A DNA stretch of 64,000 nt from Aliidiomarina minuta (GTDB lineage Bacteria; Pseudomonadota; Gammaproteobacteria; Enterobacterales; Alteromonadaceae), in the NCBI RefSeq assembly GCF_003987145.1, contig NZ_PIPL01000002.1:254286-318285 (forward strand), written 5' to 3'. Positions 8,329 to 18,297 of this stretch are shown one piece after another (position 1 is the first letter of the stretch; every line of letters starts with the position of its first letter). The position numbers and the translations under genes are program-made. The notes below the pieces were generated by a model that made no database searches, had not been told where the DNA came from, and saw nothing but the letters and a program-made list of their open reading frames with translations.

Positions 8329-11300
8329 ATGAAAATAACAAAATCTATTGCAGCACTGGGAATGGTTGGCGCGTTAGCGTGCTCGGCCTGTAACAACAGT
8401 GCAGATGCTAATGACAATGACAGCTGGTCTGTCAGCGACCCTATGGGTGAATTCACCAGCGTTGAGATTAATACCGACAGCGGCACCTGGATGAGTGTCG
8501 ATATCAGCCCGGATTCAGAATATATTGTGTTCGATTTACTGGGCGACATCTACCGTATGCCAGCAGATGGTGGCGACGCCGAGTTGTTGCGTGGTGGTAT
8601 AGGCTGGCATATGCAGCCGACCTATAGTCCTGATGGTAATTATATTGCTTTCACCTCAGATGAAAATGGTGGCGATAATATCTGGGTCATGAACGCTGAT
8701 GGCAGTGACGCTTATGCGGTCACCAATGAAACTTTTCGTTTACTGAATAGCCCCGCCTGGAGCCCGGATAGTAACTATCTGGCAGCGCGTAAGCACTTTA
8801 CCGCACGCCGCTCACTGGGAGCGGGTGAGATCTGGATGTACCATCGCCGTGGTGGTAGTGGCGTGCAGTTGACTGAGCGCCCTAATGACCAGAAAGATTT
8901 GGGCGAACCTGCTTTTTCGCCTGACGGCCGTTATGTCTATTATTCTCAGGATGTGACCCCAGGACCTGTCTTTGAGTATAGTAAGGATTCGGTTTCCGGC
9001 ATTTATGCGGTGCGCCGTTATGATTTAGAAAATGGTGAAATTGATACCGTAATATCGGGTATGGGTGGAGCTATCCGGCCTACACCGTCACCGGATGGAC
9101 GTTACCTGGCCTACGTCGCTCGCGATGATTTCCAAAGCTCGCTTTATGTACAAGACATGGAAACAGGTGAAAGCCGTAAGCTGTATGACGACTTGAGTCG
9201 TGATATGCAGGAAACCTGGGCCATTCATGGTGTCTATCCGCATATGGGCTGGACTGACGATAGCGAAGAACTGGTGTTTTATGCCCGTGGCGGCATTCAC
9301 CGGCTGAACCTGAATGACGCAAGCGTCGCTCAGGTACCTTTTTCGGTAAACACGCAAAAACAGGTGCAGCAGGCACTGCGTTTTCGTCAGCCAATAGAAG
9401 AAGATGAATTCGATGTTCGTATGCTACGCCACACTCAGGTTTCACCTGATGCGGACCAGGCAGTTTATGATGCTATGGGTCATATATATATACGTGATCT
9501 ACCAGCCGGCGAGCCAGCTCGTCTTACCGGGCAGAACGAGCGTTTTGAATTCTTCCCTTCATATTCCCGTGATGGCCGTCATCTGGTGTATGCAACCTGG
9601 CACGATCAGGAACAGGGTCAGATTATTGTCCGGGACCTGGAAACGGGGGCAGAACAGATACTGGCAACTGGCAAGGGTAAATTTGTTGAACCGGTGTTTG
9701 CGCCCGATGGCAATGCGGTAGTGTACCGTAAGATTCGCGGTGGTTATCTGAGTGACCCTGTACACAGTGTTAAGCCAGGTATTTACCATTTGTCGCTGGA
9801 CAGTGATGAGCCGACTTTCCTGACAGCGCATGGTTCTTCGGCTCACTTTGGTGACCGTTCAGATAAGCTGTATTACACCGCTCAAGGGCCGGAACTGCGT
9901 GAAATTAATATTGAGGATCAACAGCAGCGTACGCTTTATACCTCAGAGCATGCCACTGAATTTAAAGTGTCTCCGGATGGTCAGTATCTGGCCTTCGCTG
10001 AGCGCTTCCGGGTGCATGTAACGCCTTTTGCGTCTCGTGGCTCAGCTATTCATATCAGCCCCAGCGACAATCAGTTCCCGATTGAACAGCTGTCGAAGCG
10101 CGCAGGCGACAATATTTCCTGGGCCGGCGATTCCAGCAGTCTTTACTGGACCTTAGGCCCAGAGCTTTATAGTGCATCTTTGGACGGTATCTTTGATATT
10201 CGCGACAACGGTGAACTGCAGCTAGTTGAAAACGGCACGAATATTGGCTTTAGTCAGTCGGTGTATATACCTGAGCAAAGTTTTGCGTTTACCGGCGGTA
10301 CTGCGGTAACCATGAACGGTGACCAGGTGATTGAGAATGCCGTGGTATTGGTAGAAGGCAATAAGATAACAGCGGTAGGTAGTTATGGCGAAGTGGATAT
10401 TCCTGCGAATGCTGAACGTATCGACTTTACCGGTAAAACCCTGATCCCAGGGCTGATTGATACCCATGCCCACGGCGCTCAGGGTGAAAGCCAGATTATT
10501 CCACAGCAGAACTGGAATCTTTATGCTGGACTTACTTTTGGTGTCACAACTATTCATGATCCGTCAAATAACACGGCGCAGATTTTTACGGCCAGTGAAA
10601 TGCAACGGGCGGGTCACATTGTAGGGCCACGTATATTCTCTACCGGCACTATTTTATATGGTGCTGCAGGTCCAGGTTTTACCGCCCATGTAGACAGTCT
10701 TGATGACGCACGTTTTCATATTGAACGTTTGAAAAAAGCGGGCGCGTTTTCAGTTAAAAGTTACAATCAGCCACGTCGTGATCAGCGTCAGCAATTTATT
10801 CAGGCTGCTCGTGAAATGGAAATGATGGTGATGCCTGAAGGTGGTTCGCTGTTCCAGCACAATATAAGCATGGTGCAGGATGGCCATAGTGCGATTGAGC
10901 ATTCGATTCCGGTGGCTGAAATTTTTGATGATGTGCTGCAGTTCTGGCGTCAGACAGAAACTGCTTATACGCCGACTTTAGGGGTTGCTTATGGTGGTAT
11001 CTGGGGAGAGAACTACTGGTATGCACAGAGCAATGTCTGGGAGCATCCGCGACTGAGCCAGTATGTTCCTGAACGCGTTCTGCGTCCGCGGAGCATGCGT
11101 CGTGAAGTTGCTCCAGAGCACCATTATAACCACTTCAATATTGCAGCCGGTGCAAAAGCGCTGCAGGACGAAGGCGTGCTGGTAACAGCAGGTGCTCACG
11201 GTCAGCGTGAAGGCCTGGCGCAACATTGGGAAATTTGGATGATGGAGCAAGGCGGCATGAGTGCTCATCAAGCCTTGCGTACAGCCACTATAGACGCTGC

Positions 11301-11511
11301 TACTAGCCTGGGCATGGAGCATGCTATAGGCTCGATCGAGGCCGGTAAACTGGCTGACATGGTGTTAGTGGAAGGTAATATCCTGGAAGACTTGCGAGTG
11401 TCGGATCGCGTTAGCCATGTCATGGTTAATGGTCGCCTGTTTGATGCTGAAGAGATGCAGGAACTGGGTTCAGATGTGCAACCGAGAGCGCCTTTGTATT
11501 TCGAAGATTAA
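8329..11511 (+). CDS. Exported beta-propeller (TolB/PD40-like) amidohydrolase
   Basis: A 1060-residue protein. The N-terminus has a signal peptide with possible lipidation at Cys18 or Cys21; the lipobox is weak. Residues about 45-620 contain many repeats of the PD40/TolB type (phrases such as SPDGRYLAY and FSPDGRYVYY), predicting two beta-propellers. Residues about 645-1045 form a metal-dependent amidohydrolase domain with the HxH metal motif in LIDTHAHG (His713 and His715), TTIHDPSNN and the C-terminal EAGKLADMVLVEG. Proteins of this composite architecture are common in marine Alteromonadales, and their substrates (dipeptides or xenobiotic amides) are mostly unknown. The gene stands alone, with its own terminator downstream and a 156-nt gap upstream. 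Confidence 0.85.
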   Translation: MKITKSIAALGMVGALACSACNNSADANDNDSWSVSDPMGEFTSVEINTDSGTWMSVDISPDSEYIVFDLLGDIYRMPADGGDAELLRGGIGWHMQPTYSPDGNYIAFTSDENGGDNIWVMNADGSDAYAVTNETFRLLNSPAWSPDSNYLAARKHFTARRSLGAGEIWMYHRRGGSGVQLTERPNDQKDLGEPAFSPDGRYVYYSQDVTPGPVFEYSKDSVSGIYAVRRYDLENGEIDTVISGMGGAIRPTPSPDGRYLAYVARDDFQSSLYVQDMETGESRKLYDDLSRDMQETWAIHGVYPHMGWTDDSEELVFYARGGIHRLNLNDASVAQVPFSVNTQKQVQQALRFRQPIEEDEFDVRMLRHTQVSPDADQAVYDAMGHIYIRDLPAGEPARLTGQNERFEFFPSYSRDGRHLVYATWHDQEQGQIIVRDLETGAEQILATGKGKFVEPVFAPDGNAVVYRKIRGGYLSDPVHSVKPGIYHLSLDSDEPTFLTAHGSSAHFGDRSDKLYYTAQGPELREINIEDQQQRTLYTSEHATEFKVSPDGQYLAFAERFRVHVTPFASRGSAIHISPSDNQFPIEQLSKRAGDNISWAGDSSSLYWTLGPELYSASLDGIFDIRDNGELQLVENGTNIGFSQSVYIPEQSFAFTGGTAVTMNGDQVIENAVVLVEGNKITAVGSYGEVDIPANAERIDFTGKTLIPGLIDTHAHGAQGESQIIPQQNWNLYAGLTFGVTTIHDPSNNTAQIFTASEMQRAGHIVGPRIFSTGTILYGAAGPGFTAHVDSLDDARFHIERLKKAGAFSVKSYNQPRRDQRQQFIQAAREMEMMVMPEGGSLFQHNISMVQDGHSAIEHSIPVAEIFDDVLQFWRQTETAYTPTLGVAYGGIWGENYWYAQSNVWEHPRLSQYVPERVLRPRSMRREVAPEHHYNHFNIAAGAKALQDEGVLVTAGAHGQREGLAQHWEIWMMEQGGMSAHQALRTATIDAATSLGMEHAIGSIEAGKLADMVLVEGNILEDLRVSDRVSHVMVNGRLFDAEEMQELGSDVQPRAPLYFED

Positions 11512-11534
11512 AAAGCGCTGATTACTACTCGATT

Positions 11535-11568
11535 AAAAAGGCTGAAGCTTAAACTTCAGCCTTTTTTT
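11535..11568 (+). terminator. Rho-independent terminator after the amidohydrolase
   Basis: Perfect 9-bp stem AGGCTGAAG (11539-11547) / CTTCAGCCT (11554-11562), with a 6-nt loop. A run of seven T follows and an A-run precedes it, so it could work in both directions. Confidence 0.9.
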
Positions 11569-11708
11569 GTGCTTCGATTCAGGATTCTCCAATTCATGTC
11601 GATATATAAATCAAAGAGTTCTGATTTTTAGTCTTTGCAAAGAGAGATGGCTGCGGTACTTTGAATAGAAATTAAATCCTGGATTAATAATAAAAAAATG
11701 GCACTACT

Positions 11709-13739
11709 ATGAGCTGGTTAAAAAAATATCTGGATAAAATATCGACACGTATTATCGCTGGTTTTATTGGTGTTGCTTTATTGGTAGCTGTTACCGGAGG
11801 GGTAGGGCTGACCTTTATTAATGACTTTGAGCGTACCTTGCGCCATGTCAGTGAAACCACGACTCCTACCGTTACTACTGCGGCAGAATTGAAGAATTCG
11901 ATGTTCGAAGCCAATGCTTTGGTGGGACGGGCTTTAACTACTGTTTCTATTAATGACCTCACTTTATTGGCTGAGGATTTTGAAATTGCCAGTGAAGTTT
12001 TTGCTGCCAGCTATCGTCGCTTACAGGAGCTGGTTGATGACCGGTCGCTGGAAGAAGTTTTGCTTGAAACCGAGGCTGCCCGGATAGCTTTTGAGCAGGA
12101 AGCCGAAACAGTTTTTGATTACCAGCGTCAAACCATCGCGAATGGGGTTGAAGTCAGACGGCGACTGAATGATTTTGATCGTATAGCTGCTTTTTTGACG
12201 GGTGAACTGGGCGATGTGTCTTTTCATGCGGAACAAATGCTGGAAGACATTGAGCTGACGACCTCCGCTGTTAACTTGCAAAGCCTGGTTATGGAAATTC
12301 AGTATCTGACCCGGGATTTACTGAATCAGGACTCACCAGCCACAGTGATCCCATTACGGGAAGAAATAGAGCAGGTGTTTGAGATCTTCGACTACCCGCT
12401 GGAGCGACTGGCAGCGAGCGATGATACTGTTGTAAGTAACAGTGTTGAAGAAGTCTCGAACCTTCTGCGAGATTGGCAGCAGGCTGCTCTGGGACAGGGA
12501 CAGTTAGTGGATACCTATATTCAGCAACTTGATATTCAAAGTACAGTGCAAAGCTCAATGGACAGTATGGCCGATGAAATCATGACGGTGACTTTTGCCC
12601 TCGATGAAGTGGAAAGTGCGGCGCAGTCTCTTAATGACGAGGCGTCGCAGGGCGCACAGGACTCGGTCAATCAGGCGTTCTGGATTATTGCTGTAGTAGT
12701 AGTGGCTGGTTTTGTATTGGCTATTCTGATGGGCTTATGGGTGACCCGAACCGTGACCCTGCCCCTGGGTGGAGAGCCGTCACAAATGCGCAATATTGCA
12801 GAGCAGATAGCTGCTGGCGATCTGCGGGTGGATAGTCAGGGAGGCGAAGTTGGCGTGTTATCAGCCATGCTGAGTATGGCTGATAAACTGCGCGATTTAC
12901 TGGCGGATATTACTTCGGCCAGCGAAAAACTGAACACTGCAGCTAACAACACTAACCGCGTTGCTGAAGACGCCAATGAGACAATACAGCAACAGGAACA
13001 AGCGATTGAACAGACCGTAACTGCAATTACTCAGGTGGTCGAAACGGTCCAGGGTATTGCAGATTATGCGGCTTCAGCGCTTGAAACCACTGGTAAGGTA
13101 CAAACCCGAACGGAAGAAGCGGACAAGGCCTTTAAGCAAACCGCAGAAGCAATTCAGCAAGTGGCGGAAGAAGTCGAGCGCGCGGCCACTGTGGTACAAA
13201 GTGTGGAAAGTAAAAGTAACGAGATCGGAACCGTGCTCGAGGTTATTGAAAATATAGCGGAGCAGACCAATTTGCTGGCGCTGAATGCTGCGATTGAAGC
13301 GGCGCGTGCGGGTGAGCAGGGGCGTGGTTTTGCGGTAGTTGCTGATGAGGTACGATCGTTGGCGCGCAAAACCCAGGACTCGACGTTAAACATTCAGAAT
13401 ATTATTGAGAATCTGCAAAAAGAAACTCGCGGTGCAGTTACTGTCATGAATAGCAGTCAGAAACAGGTATTGGCTACTTTGGATAAATCTTCGCAGGCTT
13501 CATCAGCGTTGAATGTAATCCGCGAGTCTATGCAGGAGCTTACCGGTATAAATGATCAGGTGGCGACGGCGTCGGAAGAGCTGGCGAGTGTGACTCATGA
13601 AATTAAGAGCAATATTGATGAAATAAGCGGTATGTCGTCGCGGTCAGCGGAAGGTTCAGTTGAAATGACTCAGGCCAGTGGCGAACTGACCCGGGTGGCT
13701 GACAGCTTACGTTCATTGGCGGCACGTTTTACTGTGTAA
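11709..13739 (+). CDS. Methyl-accepting chemotaxis protein
   Basis: Membrane chemoreceptor of 676 residues. TM1 lies at about 13-36, a helical periplasmic sensor region at about 37-322 and TM2 at about 324-346. A HAMP region follows, and then the cytoplasmic signalling hairpin, whose tip (about 513-550) contains the near-invariant ENIAEQTNLLALNAAIEAAR and GRGFAVVADEVRSLA. The C-terminus lacks the NWETF-type pentapeptide that recruits CheR/CheB in E. coli. The ligand is not predictable. I see no clear SD in front of the ATG; the 140 nt upstream are AT-rich and no convincing FliA (sigma-28) promoter was found. The stop codon lies in a perfect 15-bp tandem duplication. Confidence 0.93.
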   Translation: MSWLKKYLDKISTRIIAGFIGVALLVAVTGGVGLTFINDFERTLRHVSETTTPTVTTAAELKNSMFEANALVGRALTTVSINDLTLLAEDFEIASEVFAASYRRLQELVDDRSLEEVLLETEAARIAFEQEAETVFDYQRQTIANGVEVRRRLNDFDRIAAFLTGELGDVSFHAEQMLEDIELTTSAVNLQSLVMEIQYLTRDLLNQDSPATVIPLREEIEQVFEIFDYPLERLAASDDTVVSNSVEEVSNLLRDWQQAALGQGQLVDTYIQQLDIQSTVQSSMDSMADEIMTVTFALDEVESAAQSLNDEASQGAQDSVNQAFWIIAVVVVAGFVLAILMGLWVTRTVTLPLGGEPSQMRNIAEQIAAGDLRVDSQGGEVGVLSAMLSMADKLRDLLADITSASEKLNTAANNTNRVAEDANETIQQQEQAIEQTVTAITQVVETVQGIADYAASALETTGKVQTRTEEADKAFKQTAEAIQQVAEEVERAATVVQSVESKSNEIGTVLEVIENIAEQTNLLALNAAIEAARAGEQGRGFAVVADEVRSLARKTQDSTLNIQNIIENLQKETRGAVTVMNSSQKQVLATLDKSSQASSALNVIRESMQELTGINDQVATASEELASVTHEIKSNIDEISGMSSRSAEGSVEMTQASGELTRVADSLRSLAARFTV

Positions 13740-13757
13740 TTGTTTACTGTGTAATTG
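13728..13757 (+). repeat. 15-bp perfect tandem duplication across the MCP stop codon
   Basis: TTTACTGTGTAATTG is present twice, head to tail (13728-13742 and 13743-13757). It duplicates the last codons and stop of the chemoreceptor gene. The second TAA (13752-13754) is in the same frame as the first. Confidence 0.9.
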
Positions 13758-13761
13758 ATGA

Positions 13762-13789
13762 CGCCGCGGCGACTGATTAAGCCGCGGCG
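13762..13789. terminator. GC-rich hairpin between convergent genes
   Basis: Perfect 9-bp inverted repeat CGCCGCGGC (13762-13770) / GCCGCGGCG (13781-13789), with a 10-nt loop, between the convergent chemoreceptor and LysR genes. It overlaps the last codons of the LysR gene. No T-run follows on either strand, so termination would be Rho-dependent or weak. Confidence 0.5.
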
Positions 13790-14709
13790 ACGTCAGCAAT
13801 CAGCTGGCGGAACCAGCGATGGCCATCGTCGTGCTGTAGCAGCGGGCTCCAGATCATTTTTAGCTCTATAGGGGGAATAGTAAAAGGAGGTGTGCGCAGC
13901 ACCAGATCCGGACTGTCCTGATACAGGTTCGCAGCACGGCGTGGCAGCGTTGCAACAAGACCTTCTTTGGCCAGATACATGGCGACATGGTAGTTGCGGG
14001 TGAATACTTTAATGCGCCGTTGATGACCCAATCTATTTAAAGCCTCATCTACCCAGCCAAGCTTTTGCACGTCATTTGGATCCATGCCAATGCCCACGCC
14101 AAAACCTGTTTTGCTCACCCAGCTGTGACCTGCTTTGAGGTATTCTTCCAGCGTGTAATTATCAATCAGCGGATGCTCTTTATGCAGTAAACACGCAAAA
14201 TCGTCTTTCCAGAGCAGTTTTTGATGAAAAGACTGGGGCAGCTCGTCAAAACGATTAATAGCAATATCCACTTTACCGTTTTCCACATCGTGAAAGCTGA
14301 CGTCACTGGGTGTCATCAAATCTATAGTGACATTCGGTGCCTGTTCGCGTAACGCGCCAAGCAGGGGCGACATCAGCGTAGAGGCGGCATAGTCGGACAC
14401 CATAATGCGGAAAACCCGGTCGCTATCCGCAGCAATAAAGGTGCGCGAGGGCTGAATAACCTCTTCAACGGAGTACAGAATATGGCGTACCTGTGCCTGC
14501 ATCTCCAGTGCCCGTTCGGTTGGCATCATGCCTTCGCTGGTGCGTACCAGGATAGGGTCATTCAGTAGCGTACGCAGGCGCTTCAGGCCATTGCTCATAG
14601 CCGGTTGGGTAATGTTGAGCTGTTCTGCTGCGCGGGTTACATTACGTTCCCGTAACAGGGCATCAAGGTAAACCAGCAGGTTGAGATCGATATTGCGAAA
14701 TTGATTCAT
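13777..14709 (-). CDS. LysR-family transcriptional regulator
   Basis: A 310-residue protein starting with a winged helix-turn-helix (about 5-65: NVTRAAEQLNITQPAMSNGLKRLR), then the linker helix and a two-lobed effector-binding domain (about 92-305). The sequence is of the NodD/LeuO-like branch (DLNLLVYLDALLRERNVTRAAE, in part). It is divergent from aceK with only 78 nt between the starts, so it may regulate itself and possibly the glyoxylate-shunt genes; that target is a guess from position alone. No clear LysR box (T-N11-A) was singled out. The C-terminal codons form part of a strong hairpin. Confidence 0.88.
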   Translation of the reverse strand: MNQFRNIDLNLLVYLDALLRERNVTRAAEQLNITQPAMSNGLKRLRTLLNDPILVRTSEGMMPTERALEMQAQVRHILYSVEEVIQPSRTFIAADSDRVFRIMVSDYAASTLMSPLLGALREQAPNVTIDLMTPSDVSFHDVENGKVDIAINRFDELPQSFHQKLLWKDDFACLLHKEHPLIDNYTLEEYLKAGHSWVSKTGFGVGIGMDPNDVQKLGWVDEALNRLGHQRRIKVFTRNYHVAMYLAKEGLVATLPRRAANLYQDSPDLVLRTPPFTIPPIELKMIWSPLLQHDDGHRWFRQLIADVAAA

Positions 14710-14787
14710 CGGGTGAATTATCTTTCGTTTATTAAATAAGTATGGTGAATTATAGGGTGCCTGAAATAAGGATAAAAGACAAAGACT

Positions 14788-16527
14788 ATGGTCACGCAGA
14801 CGAATTCAGCTCAACGCATTGCCACCCTGATTCTGAAAGGGTTTCAGCATCATTACCGATTGTTTCAGGAGATTACCGATAAGGCTGGCGAGCGGTTTCA
14901 GAACAGAGACTGGCAAGCGGTGCAGGCAGCGGCGCGTGAACGCATCTCCTTTTATGATGTAAGAGTCAGGGAAACGACCGCCACGCTGCAAAAACATTTA
15001 CTGGACGAACATCTGGATGAACCGTTGTGGGCGCAGGTGAAAATTGAGTATACCGACCTGCTGGCCTTTCATCCTCAGGCGGAGCTGGCTGAGACCTTTT
15101 ATAACTCGGTATTTTGTAAGTGCTTTCACCGGCGCTACTTTCATAATGGTTTTATTTTTGTAGAAACCACTATTGATGATCGTATTCCGGTACCTGTGGC
15201 AGCAGAATACAGGTCGTATTTTCCGGTAGAAGAGGGTATTCGTTCGACTTTGCAACGTATTATCCGGGATGCGGGTTTTAGTGCGCAGTTCGCGGATCTT
15301 GAGCTTAATATTGAGCAACTGGTGCAGGCCTTTAGTCAGCAGACAGCACAGCAGTCTCTGGCGGCGCATCAGTTACGTCTGGATGTATTACGCAGCCCTT
15401 TTTACCGTAATAAAGCGGCTTATGTTGTGGGTCGCATTGTAACCCGTAAAGCGCATTACGCTTTTATTGTACCTGTGCTGGTCAATGCAGAAGGCCGCTT
15501 GTATCTGGATGCTCTGATCACCGACAACAATCAGCTGAGCATTATTTTCAGTTTTGCGCGGGCTTATTTTATGGTTCAAACCCATGCACCTTCAGCGTTA
15601 GTGCGTTTTTTGCAAAGCCTGATGCCGCATAAAACCCTGGCTGAACTCTATTCAGCTATAGGCTTGCACAAGCAGGGTAAAACCGAATTTTATCGTGAGT
15701 TATTGCATCATCTGGAACGCAGTGATGATCAGCTAATTGCGGCGCCGGGCATTCGGGGGCTGGTGATGATGGTATTTACGTTGCCCTCTTTTCCTTATGT
15801 TTTTAAAGTTATTCGCGATAAATTTGGCAGCAGTAAAGACTTTGGCCGGGAGACGGTATTAAAACGTTACCAACTGGTAAAACGCCATGATCGGGTCGGT
15901 CGTATGGCGGACACTATAGAGTATTCGAATGTAGCCCTGCCCCGAGCTCGTTTTTCAACGGACTTACTGACTGAACTGCAAAACAGTATTGGCAGCTCTA
16001 TGGAAATAGAGAATGATTTTGTGATTATTCGTCATTTGTACATTGAACGGCGTATGACACCTTTGAATATCTTTTTGGAATATGCCTCAGAAGCAGAAAC
16101 GGAAGCGGTCCTGGATGACTACGGACAAGCGATTAAAGATATGTTGGCAGCGAATATTTTCCCGGGAGATATGTTGCTTAAGAACTTTGGCGTGACCCGC
16201 AGTAAGCGGGTGGTTTTTTACGATTATGATGAAGTTCAATACTTAACCGAAATGAATTTCAGAACTATACCTAAGGCTACCTCAGAGCAGGACATGCTGG
16301 CTGATGAACCCTGGTATTCGGTAGGTCCAAATGATGTGTTTCCGGAACAGATAGCAACCTTTGTTTTTCATGATCGCAGACTGAGAGAGATTTTTTTACG
16401 TAAGCACCCTGAACTTATTGAAGCGGGTTATTGGCGTGAACAGCAGCAGAGCATTGCTGCCGGGGAAATAGCTGATATCTTCCCTTACCCTTCCACAATA
16501 CGCTTTAACAAACTTTGCGCAGACTAG
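14788..16527 (+). CDS. aceK: Isocitrate dehydrogenase kinase/phosphatase
   Basis: At 579 residues it matches the usual length of AceK. It phosphorylates and dephosphorylates isocitrate dehydrogenase, directing isocitrate either through the TCA cycle or into the glyoxylate shunt. The unusual ATP loop is visible as APGIRGLVMMV, followed by FKVIRDKF with the ATP-contacting lysine. The C-terminal lobe contains DMLLKNFGVTR and the catalytic/metal region FYDYDEV. The gene lies upstream of aceB and aceA and on the same strand, with a 133-nt gap to aceB. In E. coli the order is aceBAK, so the gene order here is inverted. It is divergently transcribed from a LysR gene. Confidence 0.97.
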   Translation: MVTQTNSAQRIATLILKGFQHHYRLFQEITDKAGERFQNRDWQAVQAAARERISFYDVRVRETTATLQKHLLDEHLDEPLWAQVKIEYTDLLAFHPQAELAETFYNSVFCKCFHRRYFHNGFIFVETTIDDRIPVPVAAEYRSYFPVEEGIRSTLQRIIRDAGFSAQFADLELNIEQLVQAFSQQTAQQSLAAHQLRLDVLRSPFYRNKAAYVVGRIVTRKAHYAFIVPVLVNAEGRLYLDALITDNNQLSIIFSFARAYFMVQTHAPSALVRFLQSLMPHKTLAELYSAIGLHKQGKTEFYRELLHHLERSDDQLIAAPGIRGLVMMVFTLPSFPYVFKVIRDKFGSSKDFGRETVLKRYQLVKRHDRVGRMADTIEYSNVALPRARFSTDLLTELQNSIGSSMEIENDFVIIRHLYIERRMTPLNIFLEYASEAETEAVLDDYGQAIKDMLAANIFPGDMLLKNFGVTRSKRVVFYDYDEVQYLTEMNFRTIPKATSEQDMLADEPWYSVGPNDVFPEQIATFVFHDRRLREIFLRKHPELIEAGYWREQQQSIAAGEIADIFPYPSTIRFNKLCAD

Positions 16528-16660
16528 TATAAGTCTGGCTTATGCTCTTTATTCATTCACAAACTAAATGATTGCAATATAAATCATAAATTACCATGAT
16601 GAACTAATTCGCTCTAAGCTGTGTCTGTATTAACAGGCAATCAACAACTTGGGTCGGATT

Positions 16661-18250
16661 ATGAGCAAAGCTTCACTTCAGTTTACGCAACCTTCGGATA
16701 ACGCAAGCGAACAGATATTCAGCGAGCAGGCGAAAGACTTCCTGGCTGAGCTGGTACAGCAGTTTGCACCCGCTGTGGATCAGCTTCTGAGCACTCGTGA
16801 AGAAGCGCAGAAAGCATACGACAGTGGTGCCTTACCGGATTTTGATCCGGCAACGGCAGACATTCGCAACTCAGACTGGCAGGTCGCCCCTGTTCCTAAG
16901 GACTTGCAGAAACGCCGCCTGGAGATCACCGGGCCGGTGGAACGCAAAATGGTTATTAACGCCCTGAATGCAGATGTTGATGTATTTATGGCTGACTTTG
17001 AAGATGCTCAGTCGCCAACCTGGCAAGGCATGGTGCATGGGCAGCTGAACCTGCGTGATGCCAATGCCGGCACTATCAGTCTGGATGATGAGAAAAGCGG
17101 TAAGTCATACCGCTTGCAGGAGGATCCGGCTTTGCTTATCGCAAGAGTGCGCGGTCTTCATTTACCGGAAAAACATATACAGCTGGATGGCAAAGCCGTA
17201 CCGGGCGCTCTGGTCGATTTTGCGATGTACTTCTTTCATAACTACAAACAGCGTCTGCAAAATGGCAGTGGTGTGTATTTCTACCTGCCTAAACTACAGC
17301 ACCATAAAGAAGCGGCCTGGTGGTCAGAAGTCTTTCACTTCACCGAGCAGAAATTTGGTCTGCCGACCGGCACTATCCGCGCCACTATTCTGATTGAAAC
17401 TTTACCTGCTGTGTTTCAGATGCATGAAATACTGCACAGCCTGAAAGAGCATATTGTGGCCTTAAATTGTGGCCGTTGGGACTACATTTTCAGTTACATC
17501 AAAACTTTGCGTGCCCATCCGGACCGCATTTTGCCCGACCGTCAGTCAGTGAGCATGGACAAACCTTTTCTGAATGCCTATTCACGACTACTGATTCGAA
17601 CCTGCCATAAGCGCGGTGCTTTAGCTATGGGGGGCATGGCCGCTTTCATTCCAAGCAAAGATGCGTCTGAAAATAAGAAAATACTGGATAAGGTACGGGC
17701 AGATAAAGAGCAGGAATTTGGCAACGGCCACGACGGTACCTGGATAGCCCATCCTGGTTTAGCTGAGACTGTGAAAGCGGTCTATCAGAAACACCTTGGC
17801 GATAAACCTAATCAGCTGGACGTTACCCGTCAGGATGACACCGAGATCAGTGCTGAGCTGTTGTTGCAGCCTTGTCCTGGAGAGCGTACCGAACAGGGTA
17901 TGCGCACTAATATCCGGGTAGCGGTGCAATATATTGCGGCCTGGATCTCCGGCCGTGGCTGCGTACCTATCTACGGTTTGATGGAAGATGCCGCCACCGC
18001 AGAGATTTCACGGACTTCAATCTGGCAATGGATTCAACACGAACAGCCACTCAGCGATGGCCGGGTTGTCACTAAGAGCCTGTTTGCAGACATGCTGGCT
18101 GAAGAAGCCCAGGTTGTGCGTACTGAAGTAGGCGAAGAACGCTGGGCCAGTGAAAACTTCGATAAAGCGGTGAAACTATTTAGCAGCATTACCACGGCTG
18201 ACCAGTTAACCGAATTTCTGACCCTGCCGGGTTATGACTTATTACCTTAA
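16661..18250 (+). CDS. aceB: Malate synthase A
   Basis: Condenses glyoxylate with acetyl-CoA to malate, the second step of the glyoxylate shunt. From the ATG at 16661 (M-S-K-A-S-L-Q) the protein has 529 residues, close to the 533 of E. coli AceB. A TTG at 16649 would extend it by four residues, but ATG is preferred. Family signatures are DVFMADFEDAQSPTW early in the protein, GRWDYIFSYIKT in the centre and LMEDAATAEISR containing the catalytic aspartate. Upstream (16528-16660) the DNA is AT-rich, and TGATT/AATCA arms at 16569-16586 form a weak dyad that could be an operator. aceA follows after 47 nt, so the two are likely co-transcribed. Confidence 0.97.
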   Translation: MSKASLQFTQPSDNASEQIFSEQAKDFLAELVQQFAPAVDQLLSTREEAQKAYDSGALPDFDPATADIRNSDWQVAPVPKDLQKRRLEITGPVERKMVINALNADVDVFMADFEDAQSPTWQGMVHGQLNLRDANAGTISLDDEKSGKSYRLQEDPALLIARVRGLHLPEKHIQLDGKAVPGALVDFAMYFFHNYKQRLQNGSGVYFYLPKLQHHKEAAWWSEVFHFTEQKFGLPTGTIRATILIETLPAVFQMHEILHSLKEHIVALNCGRWDYIFSYIKTLRAHPDRILPDRQSVSMDKPFLNAYSRLLIRTCHKRGALAMGGMAAFIPSKDASENKKILDKVRADKEQEFGNGHDGTWIAHPGLAETVKAVYQKHLGDKPNQLDVTRQDDTEISAELLLQPCPGERTEQGMRTNIRVAVQYIAAWISGRGCVPIYGLMEDAATAEISRTSIWQWIQHEQPLSDGRVVTKSLFADMLAEEAQVVRTEVGEERWASENFDKAVKLFSSITTADQLTEFLTLPGYDLLP

Positions 18251-18262
18251 TTATTACCTTAA
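18239..18262 (+). repeat. 12-bp tandem duplication across the aceB stop codon
   Basis: TTATTACCTTAA occurs at 18239-18250 and 18251-18262. The first copy ends with the aceB stop codon, and the second supplies another TAA in the same frame. Confidence 0.85.
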
Positions 18263-18297
18263 TTATAAACTTGATACAGCAACAACAGGATACCATT

